Shown here piece by piece: positions 12,706-25,070 of a DNA stretch of 64,000 bases (within the stretch, counting starts at the first letter, position 1; the number at the start of each line of letters is the position of its first letter). The notes below the pieces were generated by a model, which did not search any database, was not told where the DNA came from, and was given only the letters and a program-made list of their open reading frames with translations. Source of the DNA: Cacajao melanocephalus (lineage: Eukaryota > Chordata > Mammalia > Primates > Pitheciidae); the NCBI GenBank assembly GCA_963573385.1, contig CAUYLG010065942.1, positions 1 to 64,000 on the forward strand. Direction: 5' to 3'. A program made the position numbers and the translations under genes.

Positions 12706-14030
12706 TGTATGTGTGTATGTGTGTTGAGGGTAGGGGAGAGAGATGTTGATTATAGAAGAACAGATTTTCAACCAAAAGGAAATAATCTAGGCAGATCCCT
12801 AGAAAGAATACATAAAAAAGGGAAGAACAAAAAAGATCACAACATCATAGATGAAGGTTTCTACTTTCCCGTAGTACATAAATAAATAAGATACAGCAGA
12901 GGAAAAAAATGTGTTTGTTCCGAAAGTATCTGAGATACCTCACTCCAACTCCTGCCCAACATTTAATGACCCTATGGGGTATAATGGGATATTACATAAT
13001 TTCCTCTGAAATGATCAGGGAAGTTTGAGGGTAAGCCAGTGGCACTAGAATGTTCTTGTGTCCAGTGAAAAGAAAATAAAATCCTCCATAGCCTGGTGGA
13101 TCATCTCTAAAACAGCTGGTTTGCATTGAGAAAAAAAGCCAATGCCGTGAATGTTGGAGGACTATGAGAGAGATAGTGACAACTCAGCAGTGGGTGCTGT
13201 GGGAATAAAGCCTGAAGAGTTGAGAACAGAGGGTTTCTCAAATCAAAACTGATTTTAAATAAAAAGAATATCAGAGTTCCCTCTTTGAATTTTGTCTATT
13301 CTTCTCACTTCCTGCCATTTCACCGCCATATGTTTGAATCACAAGGATGGAAAAAGAACACAGGAAAAGGGAGAAACTTGAATTGACTGGGAAATCCTGG
13401 ACTGAAATTTTTAAATAAGTGAAACTGACAATTCAGTGTATATAATGGGATTCAGTTAGAAAAATACTATTTTCATTTTCCATGTGATTAGGTGAAATTC
13501 ATAGCACTAGAATAATTTCCAACTGCAGTAGAGAATCAAAAAAATATAAAGGAAAAACAGTTAAAACTCACTTTGAAAACTGCCTCAGTAAATCCTGAAT
13601 CCCTTTTCTAAATCTCTGTGCTCCAGAACAAAGTTCTTTATTGTAGTTTTTTCCTCTCCATCTTCCTTCTCCCTCAATGCTCATAATTTTTTGTTGTTGT
13701 TTACTAGAAATTGTCACTCATTTTTATATCCAGAATCTGGCTCCTCTCCCTTCCTTCTGACACCAATTATTAAATTAACCTTTATCTCTAACATCATCAC
13801 CATTTCTCTACTCTCAAAATAAAGGCGCTCATATGAAATAATATATTAAAGGAATAACATTTTAGTTTTAACATAATGACACTAGTTAGTAATTAGTTAA
13901 AATTTTTATTTTGGAACTATTTCAAACTTTGTACAAGTTGCAAAAATAAAATCTCCCTTGTACAGTTTTAAAAAGCACTAGCATATGTTATTCACGTCCA
14001 ATAGTAGTGAGTATTAAATGCATTTAATAA
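11448..14030. other. Unassigned non-coding stretch
   Basis: No gene is supported. Short frames at 11608-11796, 11769-11975 and 12422-12616 show no recognisable domain. The only clear structure is the GT microsatellite near 12.7 kb. Confidence 0.4.
12673..12724. repeat. (GT)n microsatellite
   Basis: About 15 perfect GT units followed by a degenerate GT/TATG tail. Purine-pyrimidine alternation of this kind can adopt Z-DNA. Confidence 0.93.
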
Positions 14031-14034
14031 AGAG

Positions 14035-14480
14035 ATCTTCCAAGCAAGCTTTGTGTGGACAACAAGGCTGTTTTATTTCTCACTCAAGTGCAAGTGGGCC
14101 AAATCTGAGAAGCACAGGTGAAAGGGATAAGGTAGAAATTGGCTTTATAGGTTGGGGTAGTTTTTTTGTGGGGTGGGAGTGTTACAGAGTAAGATCAGTT
14201 ACAGTGGTGGGGGATATGGGCAAGGAGTATACATGACTAGAAGTTCAGTTACAATGGCAGGTAGGGGTGAGGCAGAAGAGCAGTTAAGATGGCAGGATGG
14301 GTGAGAGGTATTCACATTATCATAAGAACAGTTAAGATGGCAGGGTTGGGTGAGGGGCTTGTATGGGGAAGCTTTGCTGGGCGATCATGGACAACAGAGA
14401 ACACAGGCGGGGGGTGGGAGACGATCAGCCAAGGCAGGCAGGACTTCAGACTTTCAGGCTCCAGGCTCGCATATGGAGAC
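14035..14480 (-). mobile_element. ERV class I-like solo LTR, antisense
   Basis: Read on the minus strand it has the compact layout of a retroviral LTR: a G/C-rich U3 with short imperfect repeats (14196-14345), a TATA-like element (complement of ctttatag at about 14142-14150) and an AATAAA signal (complement of tttatt at about 14070-14076) some 70 bp downstream. I recognise the general type but not the subfamily. Boundaries are approximate. Confidence 0.5.
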
Positions 14481-14699
14481 CTGATAGTGTATTTACTTTA
14501 GGATCTTTCTCTCTCTCTCAAATGTATATATTGTATGCACATGTGTGTATGTATGTTCAGCATGCATATGATATGTATTTCTTTCTTTAATGTATGAGGT
14601 TAAATTTCAGGATTTATTACATTTTAACCTTTAAATGTTTGCTTTTCATTAGCTAAGAAAAAGGAGATTTTTTAAAAATAACTGCAATAAAATTATACA

Positions 14700-15045
<346 letters not shown>

Positions 15046-15555
15046 TTATTCCAGTTTATTCTATTATGCCAATAATGTTCTGTATAGGGATTATTTTTCA
15101 GTATAGGATACAGCCCAAATCTCATAATGAATAAAGTTTACATGTCTCTTGAGTCTTCTTTAAGCTGGAACTGCTTTGCAGCCTTTCTTTGACTCTAGCT
15201 TTCCTGACATTGACATTTCTTGAAGAACATAAGTCAGTTATTTTATAGACTATCCCTCAGTTTAGATTTGTCAGATGTTTCCTCACGATTAGATTCAGGT
15301 TATGCATTTTTGGTTGGCACACTACTTAAGTGATGCTATGTCCTTCTCAGGGCATCAAAATGGAGGCCTAAAATGTCCAATTGCAGTTTATTGAGGATAT
15401 CAAGTTTGATCAATTGGTTAAAATATCATTCTATCCACTTCATAATTGCTGTTTTCCTTTTGTAATTAATAACAAATTTGAGAAGATATTCTTTGAGACT
15501 ATGCAAGTATTCTGTTTTGCATCAAATGCCATCTAGTTGATCAAACACGTATTGA

Positions 15556-16284
<729 letters not shown>

Positions 16285-16600
16285 GATTAAATGTTGTCTA
16301 ACAAGTTTCCCCAAAGCTTAATGACTTAAAACAATACTCTGTATTTATTATCTCTTACAGTTGCTATGGGTCAGAAATTCTAGAGTGGCTTGGCTGAGTG
16401 TTTCCTGCTAAGATTTCAGATGAATTTTCTCAGTCAGGTGTCCCCTGGATCTACAGTGCTCTGAAGTCCTGGCTGAGCTGAAGGATCTATATGGATCACT
16501 CACATGGCTGGCATGTTTGAGGGAGACCTACATTTCTCTCCAACATGGGCATCTCCCAAGAATGGCTGAGTGTTATCATGATAGTGTGGCTGGATTTCCC
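16285..16600 (-). mobile_element. MaLR/ERVL-like LTR fragment
   Basis: The block 'cttaatgacttaaaacaata...tatttattatctcttacagtt' and the following 'gggtcagaaattctagagtggcttggctgag' match the reverse complement of an old MLT1-type LTR end. Strongly diverged. Confidence 0.5.
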
Positions 16601-16629
16601 TAGAGTGAATGTTTCAAGGAAACAAGATA

Positions 16630-17225
16630 AACGTGTTATCAGAACCCTGGGTTCTTGTATCTCCCACAGCAGAAATCAAGAGAGGTCACCAGACATAGCA
16701 ACAAAGACAAAGTTTATTTAGCTTGTGCACAAGGGAAAAACACAGTGTGTGGGTTAGTTTTATAGGGTCTTTCAATAGGGAAAGGTTTCATTAGTGCTTG
16801 TGTAGAAGAGGTTTCTCTAGTGCTTGCGCAGTGGCTCAACATGCTTCTTTATAGACAGCATGTAATAGCATTGTAATATCCTCCCCTGGGTGTGATTTTT
16901 AGCATTAAAATGAGGAAGGGGTAACTCTAAGTTGAAGTTTAAGTCTTGCTGCATATGTGGGACCCCAGGAGAGTCCATAGCCCCCTGAAGCAGTATCTGT
17001 GGTTAATAATCTCTTGGGTATTTTGTTGCTGAATGGCTGGAAGTTAGGTAAGCCTACAGCTTGATTAAGAGGCTTTTGTTCTTTTATTCTAGACCACATC
17101 AAAACAGAAAACCAGTCAGCCTGCATGTCTCAGAAGTGTCAGTGTTTTTTATGGCATAGTTTAGGGAGTTACTGGTGACTTCTGGTATCTCTCAGCTAGG
17201 TGAGTTCTGGTTCAGTATGAAAATA
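16630..17225 (-). mobile_element. ERV class I-like solo LTR, antisense
   Basis: On the minus strand a TATA-like motif (complement of ttttatag, about 16759-16766) lies about 45 bp before AATAAA (complement of tttatt at 16713-16718). It is followed by a U5-like segment ending near 16630. The spacing is typical of class I ERV LTRs. The subfamily is not recognised and the U3 end is approximate. Confidence 0.5.
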
Positions 17226-18289
17226 AACTACATAAAGGTAATTATACCAGAAAGTAACAATCACTGGGATGCTGAATTCAACAGAATTCAGAATTCAAAG
17301 AATCTTGGATGCTGATGTCAACAGAAACCCCAAGATTCACTGACATTATGCTTACTCATTTCTGCTGGTACACTATTGCTCCTAGGCCTTTTAAGTAAAC
17401 AGAGCTATATACATACATGCAGATAAATACATAAATCATAGAAAGACAGAGATAGATAGACAGATAGATAGATAGAATAACTGTTAACCTGAATAACAGA
17501 GAGTCTCTATAAGAAGTATTTATTCTGGAATAGAGCACTGCAATGGAAAGGCAAGTGCCATAGTAAACTGCGTATGTATTCAGGGAGATAAAAGAATACA
17601 AGGATATTTAAAGAAAAAAAAATAAAGAGGATGAAATAATTGCTTCGAGATAATTATCTTTGGCTAAATAGATCAATTACAAAGGTGATGCCACTCTGAG
17701 GTTACACAAGCAATTACTTGGCATACGTCCTTGCAGAAGTATTTTTTCGTGTAAGTTTGCAATTATCTTTGTGCAAGGTTGTGATTTTTATAGCTTTTTG
17801 TGACAGTTTTTGTTATCAGGCACACAAGCATAAGAACTCTCTCTTTCATGGCCTTTCCTAGCTCTGTTTATCAGGTTTTTTTCTCACATATATATTTGCA
17901 TATGTATATGCATATGTGTTAAAATTATAAAATAATGCATTTGAATATAATTATATTCATCTGATAAAGACTTCAATAGGCCTAAAATTGCTTCATACCT
18001 TCTATGCTCAGTCTGACTGAGAAAGGTTCAAAATTTGTTCATTGATCTGTTTTTCTTTGGTCTGAGAGTATATAGTCCAAGTAATCTATCCAACATGTAA
18101 TAGGATATCTTCTATTCAATTTGAAAACCTTTACTTTTACTATGGTTTGAAATAAAGTTGGATTCATTTGTTTTTATGTATATAAGGTTTTATTTCCCAT
18201 TTGTTAGTATAATTTAATATATATATATATATAAAATTAAAAATTGATTTGGATAGTCAAAGTTACACTCAGAGAAGTGTCACTCCTCA
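17226..18289. other. Unassigned stretch with short direct repeats
   Basis: Contains a near-duplicate 'ggatgctga(at/tg)tcaacagaa' at about 17267-17286 and 17309-17328, and a short (GATA)n-like run at 17451-17476. No gene seen. Confidence 0.45.
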
Positions 18290-18495
18290 CCTATCTCTTG
18301 CAACCAATTCTCCCCTCCACCTAACCCCCGCAGATTACTGAAGTTCTACTGTACACCTAAGAAACTTCATGAGAAATCCAAGCCAGACTTGCCCAATCAA
18401 GTCCTCTAAAATTCCTGTAAGAGATAACATGTTTGTTATTGTTTTAAATCACCAAGTTTTGGAGTAACTTGTTACATGACAATTGATCACCAGAT
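18290..18495 (+). mobile_element. MLT1-type LTR 3' fragment
   Basis: The end block 'tgttattgttttaaatcaccaagttttggagtaacttgttac' matches the conserved 3' end of MLT1 LTRs ('ttgttttaagccactaagttttgg'). The 5' part is too diverged to place. Confidence 0.55.
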
Positions 18496-18785
18496 TGTGA
18501 TTTAGATTACCATTAAACACTACAAAAAAACTAAGAATTTTTAAAAACTGACTAATTCTAGGTTTTGGGACAAGGAAGCTACAAAATGAGATGGAAATAT
18601 CTTGCATGATGTTCCAGAAAGTGAATAAAATGATGGTGAGAGTGTGTTAGAAGATAGAGCAACCAGCTTGAAGGAGTTTCAACTAGCCACATAGGCACAA
18701 TTTGATCATAAACATATGTAAAGATGTTAATGAATTTTATCTCATTGAATAAAGCAAGACTATGAGTCTCTATTGAAAATAAATA

Positions 18786-19705
18786 CAGGTGGTTCTCAAT
18801 TTACAGTGGTTAGACCTAACAATTTTTTGAGACGTGGGTCTCACCGCTGATGAAGTCTGACCTGCAGACCCTGACTTAACGACGGATGAATGAATGCAGT
18901 CTCACACCATTACGGTGTTTCAAGTGCGCTAGGGGATGGCCGCTGGCTGCTTTCAGAGGGTGAAATGCAACCAATCAACCCAGATCCTTTGTCTGTCCAC
19001 ACTTTTATTCATAACAAAAGTTCTAAGTTAACACACTTGTGGATAATTAACATGGTTAAGAGAATGGTTTTAAGACTGATAAAAGCTTTAGGTTCCAAGG
19101 CCCAGAGTAAATGTTATTAACAGGAAATTCCCCTGTGATCTTCCCCAGAGAGATCACCCAGCACAAAATCTACATGAGTAAATAGAACGGAGTCAAATGA
19201 GTGCAGGGTAAGGCCTTTGATAATCTCTGTCTCTCCCTAACTTAATGGACTGGTGGGCCGCCTTTGGCCTGCCCCAGTAAAACATTTTGGCCTTCCAAAA
19301 GGCTGGAGACTAATCTAAAACTTTCCCTAATATATCTTTAATATTTTCTGTAATATTTTGCCAATCACCCTAAGTGAATTCCAACATTTTTTGAATTTAC
19401 AATGGTCCAAAAGTGATATGTAGAAACTATATTTCAAGTACCCGTATAACTATTCTGTTTTTTACTTTCAGCATTCAATAAATTGCATGAGCTATTCAGC
19501 ACTTTATTATAAAATAGGCTTTATATTAGTTGATTTCACCTAATTATAGGCTAATGTAATTGATTTGCAAATATTTAGGTAGGCTAGGCTAATCTGTGAT
19601 GTTCAGTAGGTTTTGTGTAACAGACGCATTTTTAACTTTTGATTATTTTCAGTTTATGAGGGGTTGGTTAGAACATAACCCCTATTGTAAGTTGAGGAGC
19701 ATCTG
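18786..19705. mobile_element. Tigger-like (Tc1/mariner, pogo) non-autonomous DNA transposon
   Basis: Ends CAGGTGGTTCTCAATTTACA (18786-) and, on the other strand, CAGATGCTCCTCAACTTACA (from 19705 back) form imperfect terminal inverted repeats, each preceded by TA (18784-18785 and 19706-19707). TA target duplication and CAG ends are pogo/Tigger hallmarks. The right 330 bp (about 19380-19705) resembles known Tigger-derived elements. The middle (about 18940-19370) is not recognised and could be Tigger interior or a nested insertion. No transposase frame is present. Confidence 0.72.
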
Positions 19706-19769
19706 TACATGCATATGGACATACAGAAGTACACAGTAAATGAATAAATTAATTAAGAAGAAGGAAAAT

Positions 19770-20529
<760 letters not shown>

Positions 20530-21640
20530 TCTTTTGCTCCTTTCCATTTTTAACTTAATATGTCTGAAATTAACCTATCAATAAATAGGGGTCTTTCCTT
20601 TGTGCAGCTACGTAATACTTCTTTCTAATCTCAGTAAGCCATATTTTGCTCAATTGCCTATGTTTCTTATTTAGGTAATTTTCAATGGTTTAGAAATTCA
20701 ATAATGTTGCGATCTATAAACTTGTGCAGATTTATTTTTATTTTGCTGGAAGATTATCTTTATAATAAATCCCTAGTCTGATTTTTCAGTATTCCTGGAA
20801 TGAAGACTAAATGCGAACATAATTTTTAGGTATTAGTAAATTCTACTACAGTGATATTTTATGAGTTGTATTCTCATAGCAATATATGAGAGTGCCTGTT
20901 TCCCCCACAGCTTTGTCAGCAGTTTGTGAGATCCATCTTCTTAGTTTTTTTCCAGTTTGACAGATGAGAAATGGTATTTCATTCTAGTTTGAATTGAGTT
21001 TCACTGATGATGAGTAAAGTTGAATATATTTTTATGTATTTAAAGTCATTTTTGTGCTTTTATGTGAAGAATTTATGCTTTTTTTTGTTTGTTTTTTTTT
21101 GTTTGTTTTTGAGATAGTGTCTCTCTCTGTCACCCAGGCTGGCAGGATCCTGGCACACTGCAACCTCCACCTCCTGGGCTCAGCAATTCTCCCACCTCAG
21201 TCTCCCTAGTAGCTGGGAAAACAGGTGCATGCCATCACACCCAGCAAATGTTTTGTGTTTCTTCGTAGAGACAGGGTTTAACTGTGTTGCCCAGGCTGGT
21301 CCTGGAATCTTGGGCTCAAGCAATCCTCCTGCCTTGACCTCCCAGTGTTTATGCTTTTTACTAATTATTTTGTAGTTCTTTCGGCCCTCAATTTGTAAAA
21401 TTGTATAAATACATACACGTATTTAATAAATATTATGCATTCCTAATCTGTTATCTCTAACATATATTGCAGATATTTTCTTCTCAATTTTTATTTGCAT
21501 TTCCACTTTAGCATAGTTCTTACAAGGAAAAGTTGTTTTTGTAATTTATACAAATGTACCAGCTTTAAAAACAGCAGTACTATTTTTGCTTCTTCTTGAT
21601 CATATGTTACACTGGAAGAAAGTATTTGGATTCAAGTGGT
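20530..21640 (-). mobile_element. Old L1 fragment (L1M), antisense, split by an Alu
   Basis: Minus-strand match to the 3' portion of ancient L1 ORF2: 'atatgagagtgcctgtttccccca' (~20885), 'gatgagaaatggtatttcattctagtttgaa' (~20964), 'ttatctctaacatatattgcagatattttcttctcaattt' (~21450). The AluJ at 21084-21347 interrupts it, so the L1M is the older insertion. Confidence 0.75.
21084..21347 (-). mobile_element. AluJ SINE, antisense
   Basis: Diverged Alu lacking part of the 5' (left) end. 12-bp duplication TTTATGCTTTTT at 21072-21083 and 21348-21359. Nested in the L1M fragment. Confidence 0.9.
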
Positions 21641-21812
21641 CCTAAGGCCAGCTCAGCATTTTTCAGGTACTAATTCAAAAAAATGTACTTCTGGCTTTTG
21701 TTTGACTTGTATGTACGTGAGAGGTTCCATGCCTCTCCCGTTCTTTTTTTTTTAAATAAAGTATGAGAAGTAAATATGACTGCTTATTGTTACTGGCTGG
21801 AAACACTCTGAT

Positions 21813-21855
21813 CACACACACACACCGCCCCACCCACGCACACACACATACACAC
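21813..21855. repeat. (CA)n-rich simple repeat
   Basis: CA units interrupted by a C-rich segment (ccgccccacccacg). Confidence 0.9.
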
Positions 21856-23954
21856 GGCTACGTCTGACTGAATCTCAATTTCTCAATTTTATGGCTTATA
21901 AAATCTTAAAAACAACACCTTGTTTTAGAAATGTCCTAAAACCTCCTAATTCCTCCTTAACTTTTGTGCCCCAGTCAAACCAGCTGCAAAGTTCTTGCCC
22001 TTCTAGTCATAGTAAGAGTTTTGTGATGTCAAGACAGAATTTACTAGATTAACTGAAGAAGGATATGAGCTCAGGAAAATGATTTGTTTATTAAATTTTT
22101 AAGATGGAAAAATATTAGTATGATTATGTGCAGATGGAGAGGAACAAACAGCAAGAGAGAGTGCAAGTGTTACCGACATAATGGGCTGGATTTAGGTGAG
22201 AAGATTTGAGATATAATGCAAAAAAAGATGAGCTGGCCTTAGACAAAAGCACAAAATGTATATCTATGTTAATATAATGGAGTATGGGAACAAATGAAAA
22301 GACCGGCTCTTGGTTGTTCTGAATATTTTTTCCTGCTAGTCATTTATATTTTCTTAGTAAAATAAAAAATATCATTTTCTATCCATAAGAATAGAGAATG
22401 AAGTTGTGGAAGTTTCAGCCGAGAAAACTGGAAATTTAATATCCATGAGCTTGGGTAAGTGAATGAATAAGGGAAATGTAGTAAGAATATCAGAAAACAT
22501 TAAAGGTCTAATTGGTATGAGTGGTAGTAACTCGTATCTGCCAGTAAGACCAGATAGTATAGTTGCATGTGTAGATGCCGACCCCACAGATCTTTAGCAG
22601 GGCTGGGTATTTTCCATGAGTATCTGAGGAATGGAAATCAAGCAAAATAAACAGAGTTTACATTGCTGAAGTATGGAATTTAAGTTGGATAGCAAGTGAA
22701 GTGAGATCAGAAAGTAAGTGAGAGGCTATAAAAGGAAAAAATAATTATTGTATTAAAATTCTAAGAAGGGTAAAGAAATTAGGAGTGTCTGGGTAGAGTT
22801 GTATGGATGAAAGAGAGAGTGAAGTTGAATGCTTGAATTTGTGATTATGGAGGGCCTAAAATTATTGGTAATGACATGTTTTAGAGTTTTGGCTTGGAAA
22901 GTGTGATGTTGACATAGGGTAGGAGATAAGATAAATAGGAAAGAAGTGAAGAAACTGAAAATCCAGGTACTAAAAGGGTAACCTATGAGGACACTGACCC
23001 TGCCATGTGGCAAACGACTGAAATGAGGAGCCATATGTATGATATACTCTTGAAAGTTTGAGATTCAATACTGCCTGCTTTTAGGAGGAAAACGGGAAAA
23101 ATGGTCTGAAAATGGGCATGAGGTTCAAGAAGGACACCTAGCCTCTCTTTAAGGTGAATCATGGAAAAGAATATGACCATGGGCATTTGGGAGGTTTCAT
23201 ACGAAGCCAAGTCTTGCGGAGGAAAGCCGTGTTAGAGCAAGAAGTCAAAAAGAATCTTTAGGGAAATAATTGAGCCTCAGGAGATTTTGCTGATAATGGT
23301 ATGTTCCAGATGGAAAAACTGAGGAGTTGTTCAGGGTCAGATAAAATAGTCCAAAGAGGGCTTGTACACAGCTATCTAAGAGAATAAAATACAAGAATTG
23401 AAAATAATCTAGTAATCCCTGAGTTCAGATGGTGACTGACTTGAACCAGAATCAGGGCATAATGAAGTTGGCCTTCATGATGTCTGGGCAAGGACTGATG
23501 GGGACCCTGGGGGCATGGGTGTGAGGGCAGGGAGAAATCCCCTCCTGGCAATGGAATGAGGAGACTTGAGCAGTAGCCACGGTGGACAGCACTTTCTCTG
23601 AGCTGCTGCCTCTGATACTGTTGATTTGAATTTGAGTTCAGTTTTCAGCAGATATTGTCAGGTATTTTTCTCTTTTTTTTCAATTTCTCAAATTATCTTC
23701 TTATGATTTCTAGTATTCCCTTAAATATCTAAAATATTTGACTTTCTTCGTTTTTTATTTTCAAATCTTTAAAAAATTCAAATCTTTAAAAAAAATCTGT
23801 CTATATTGTCTTCATATATTACTAAGAGTATTCATAGAAAAAGCTCTTATATTTCCACTGTAGTAACACCACTTAAAAGGGTAGAAGTAAAATAGAGTGA
23901 ATGTTTTGCATGGTAGTGACATTTTACATGAAATAGATAGGTAACATTTTGTAA
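21856..23954. other. Unassigned stretch, no gene supported
   Basis: The minus-strand frames at 22372-22587, 22753-23034 and 22983-23210 overlap one another and show hydrophobic runs, but no domain, start context or splice structure. A slightly GC-richer part lies at 23440-23640. It could be a very old repeat I cannot name. Confidence 0.4.
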
Positions 23955-24130
23955 TTTACAATGCACTGTCATTGTAATTTACAAGGCTCTTATTTGAGTC
24001 TCACAGAAAACTCTCTTAAGAAGATAACGTTAACATTTATCTCCATTTTACAAATGAGAAAATAGATTCAAAGGAGCTAATTATTTTGCCCAACATGACA
24101 GCACTAATACACATTAGACCAAGGATTCTA
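23955..24130 (-). mobile_element. MIR SINE, antisense
   Basis: Contains the reverse MIR core: 'tttgagtctcacagaaaactct', 'atctccattttacaaatgagaaaatag', 'gagctaattattttgcccaacatgacagcac'. Confidence 0.75.
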
Positions 24131-24764
24131 CATAAGTTCTCTTTCCTAGTTAATTATGAATTATCTTACTATCCTGGATTTTACAAGGGGCAGTCTAAAG
24201 GCTTTGATAAAGAAAGCTGATGATGTCACAGTTTTGAGGCACCATTAACAACCCTGATAGTGTCAGGGAATGTGTCACATTTTTGCTCAGATAGAAGAAA
24301 CTTAGAATGTACAATGATTGAAGCTGTGAGTTGAGTTCCATGAAATATTTTATAATGTCACTGTAATTATCATTTTTGTGGTGTTCTCACTGCCTGAGAC
24401 GTTGTCAACAGTCGAAGCCTTGCTTGAGTGGTTATCATAAATTCTTCTTCCTCAATAAAATATGTCTGAATCCAGAAATAGACTATTACCTCTTTTTTAA
24501 TCCCCTAAGAGTTATCTTTATATATTTATTGTGTCATTGCTTACATATCCTACCATATACAATAGCAACTAATCATGCAAGCATTCACCTATAAAGTGTA
24601 GATAGGTGTAACTAGTGTAGATTAAAATGTTTAAAAGGTGGATAAGATACATATGATTTTAAGATACACTCTGATTTTAGGAATAAATGGAGGTGAGCAA
24701 AAATGTTTATATAAAACCTGTTTAAATGTAATTTATATGCTATAGTTAGTGTTAAGACCCATGG

Positions 24765-25070
24765 AAGAGCGTCATGTTAAGAAATGTGGGTGCCAGCATG
24801 GGACCTGTGTTGAAACACAGTTTCACTAATTACTTACTTTATGATCTGGGGCAAGGGGCAAGCTCCTTAACTTCTCTCTGTCACAAAGTCCCCATCTATA
24901 AAACGGGAACAACTAACAATCCTGATCAATAGAGTTGTTCATTCTTCAACACATCTTTATGGTGGGTCAAGCACTGGTCTACAGGCAGATTAAATGCATC
25001 GATATTTGCACAGCACTTAGAAAAGCACATGCTATCTAATGAATCCTCAATAAATGTTAGATTTATTTTT
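24765..25070 (+). mobile_element. MIR SINE
   Basis: MIR blocks in order: 'tgtgttgaaacacagtttcac', 'cttactttatgatctggggcaag', 'ctccttaacttctctctgtcac', 'ccccatctataaaacggg', 'gcacagcacttagaaaagcaca', 'cctcaataaatgttag'. About 50 bp at 24945-24995 is extra relative to the consensus. Confidence 0.8.

Noticed and set aside
12634..12885. Frame rich in Val/Cys
   Set aside because: The (Val-Cys)n run is simply the GT microsatellite translated.
17451..17476. GATA-type microsatellite
   Set aside because: Only about 4-5 imperfect units; too short to list as a repeat feature of its own.
22372..23210. Cluster of minus-strand frames as a small-gene cluster
   Set aside because: Frames overlap in different phases and have no recognisable motif. 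More likely chance frames in an old unnamed repeat or unique DNA.
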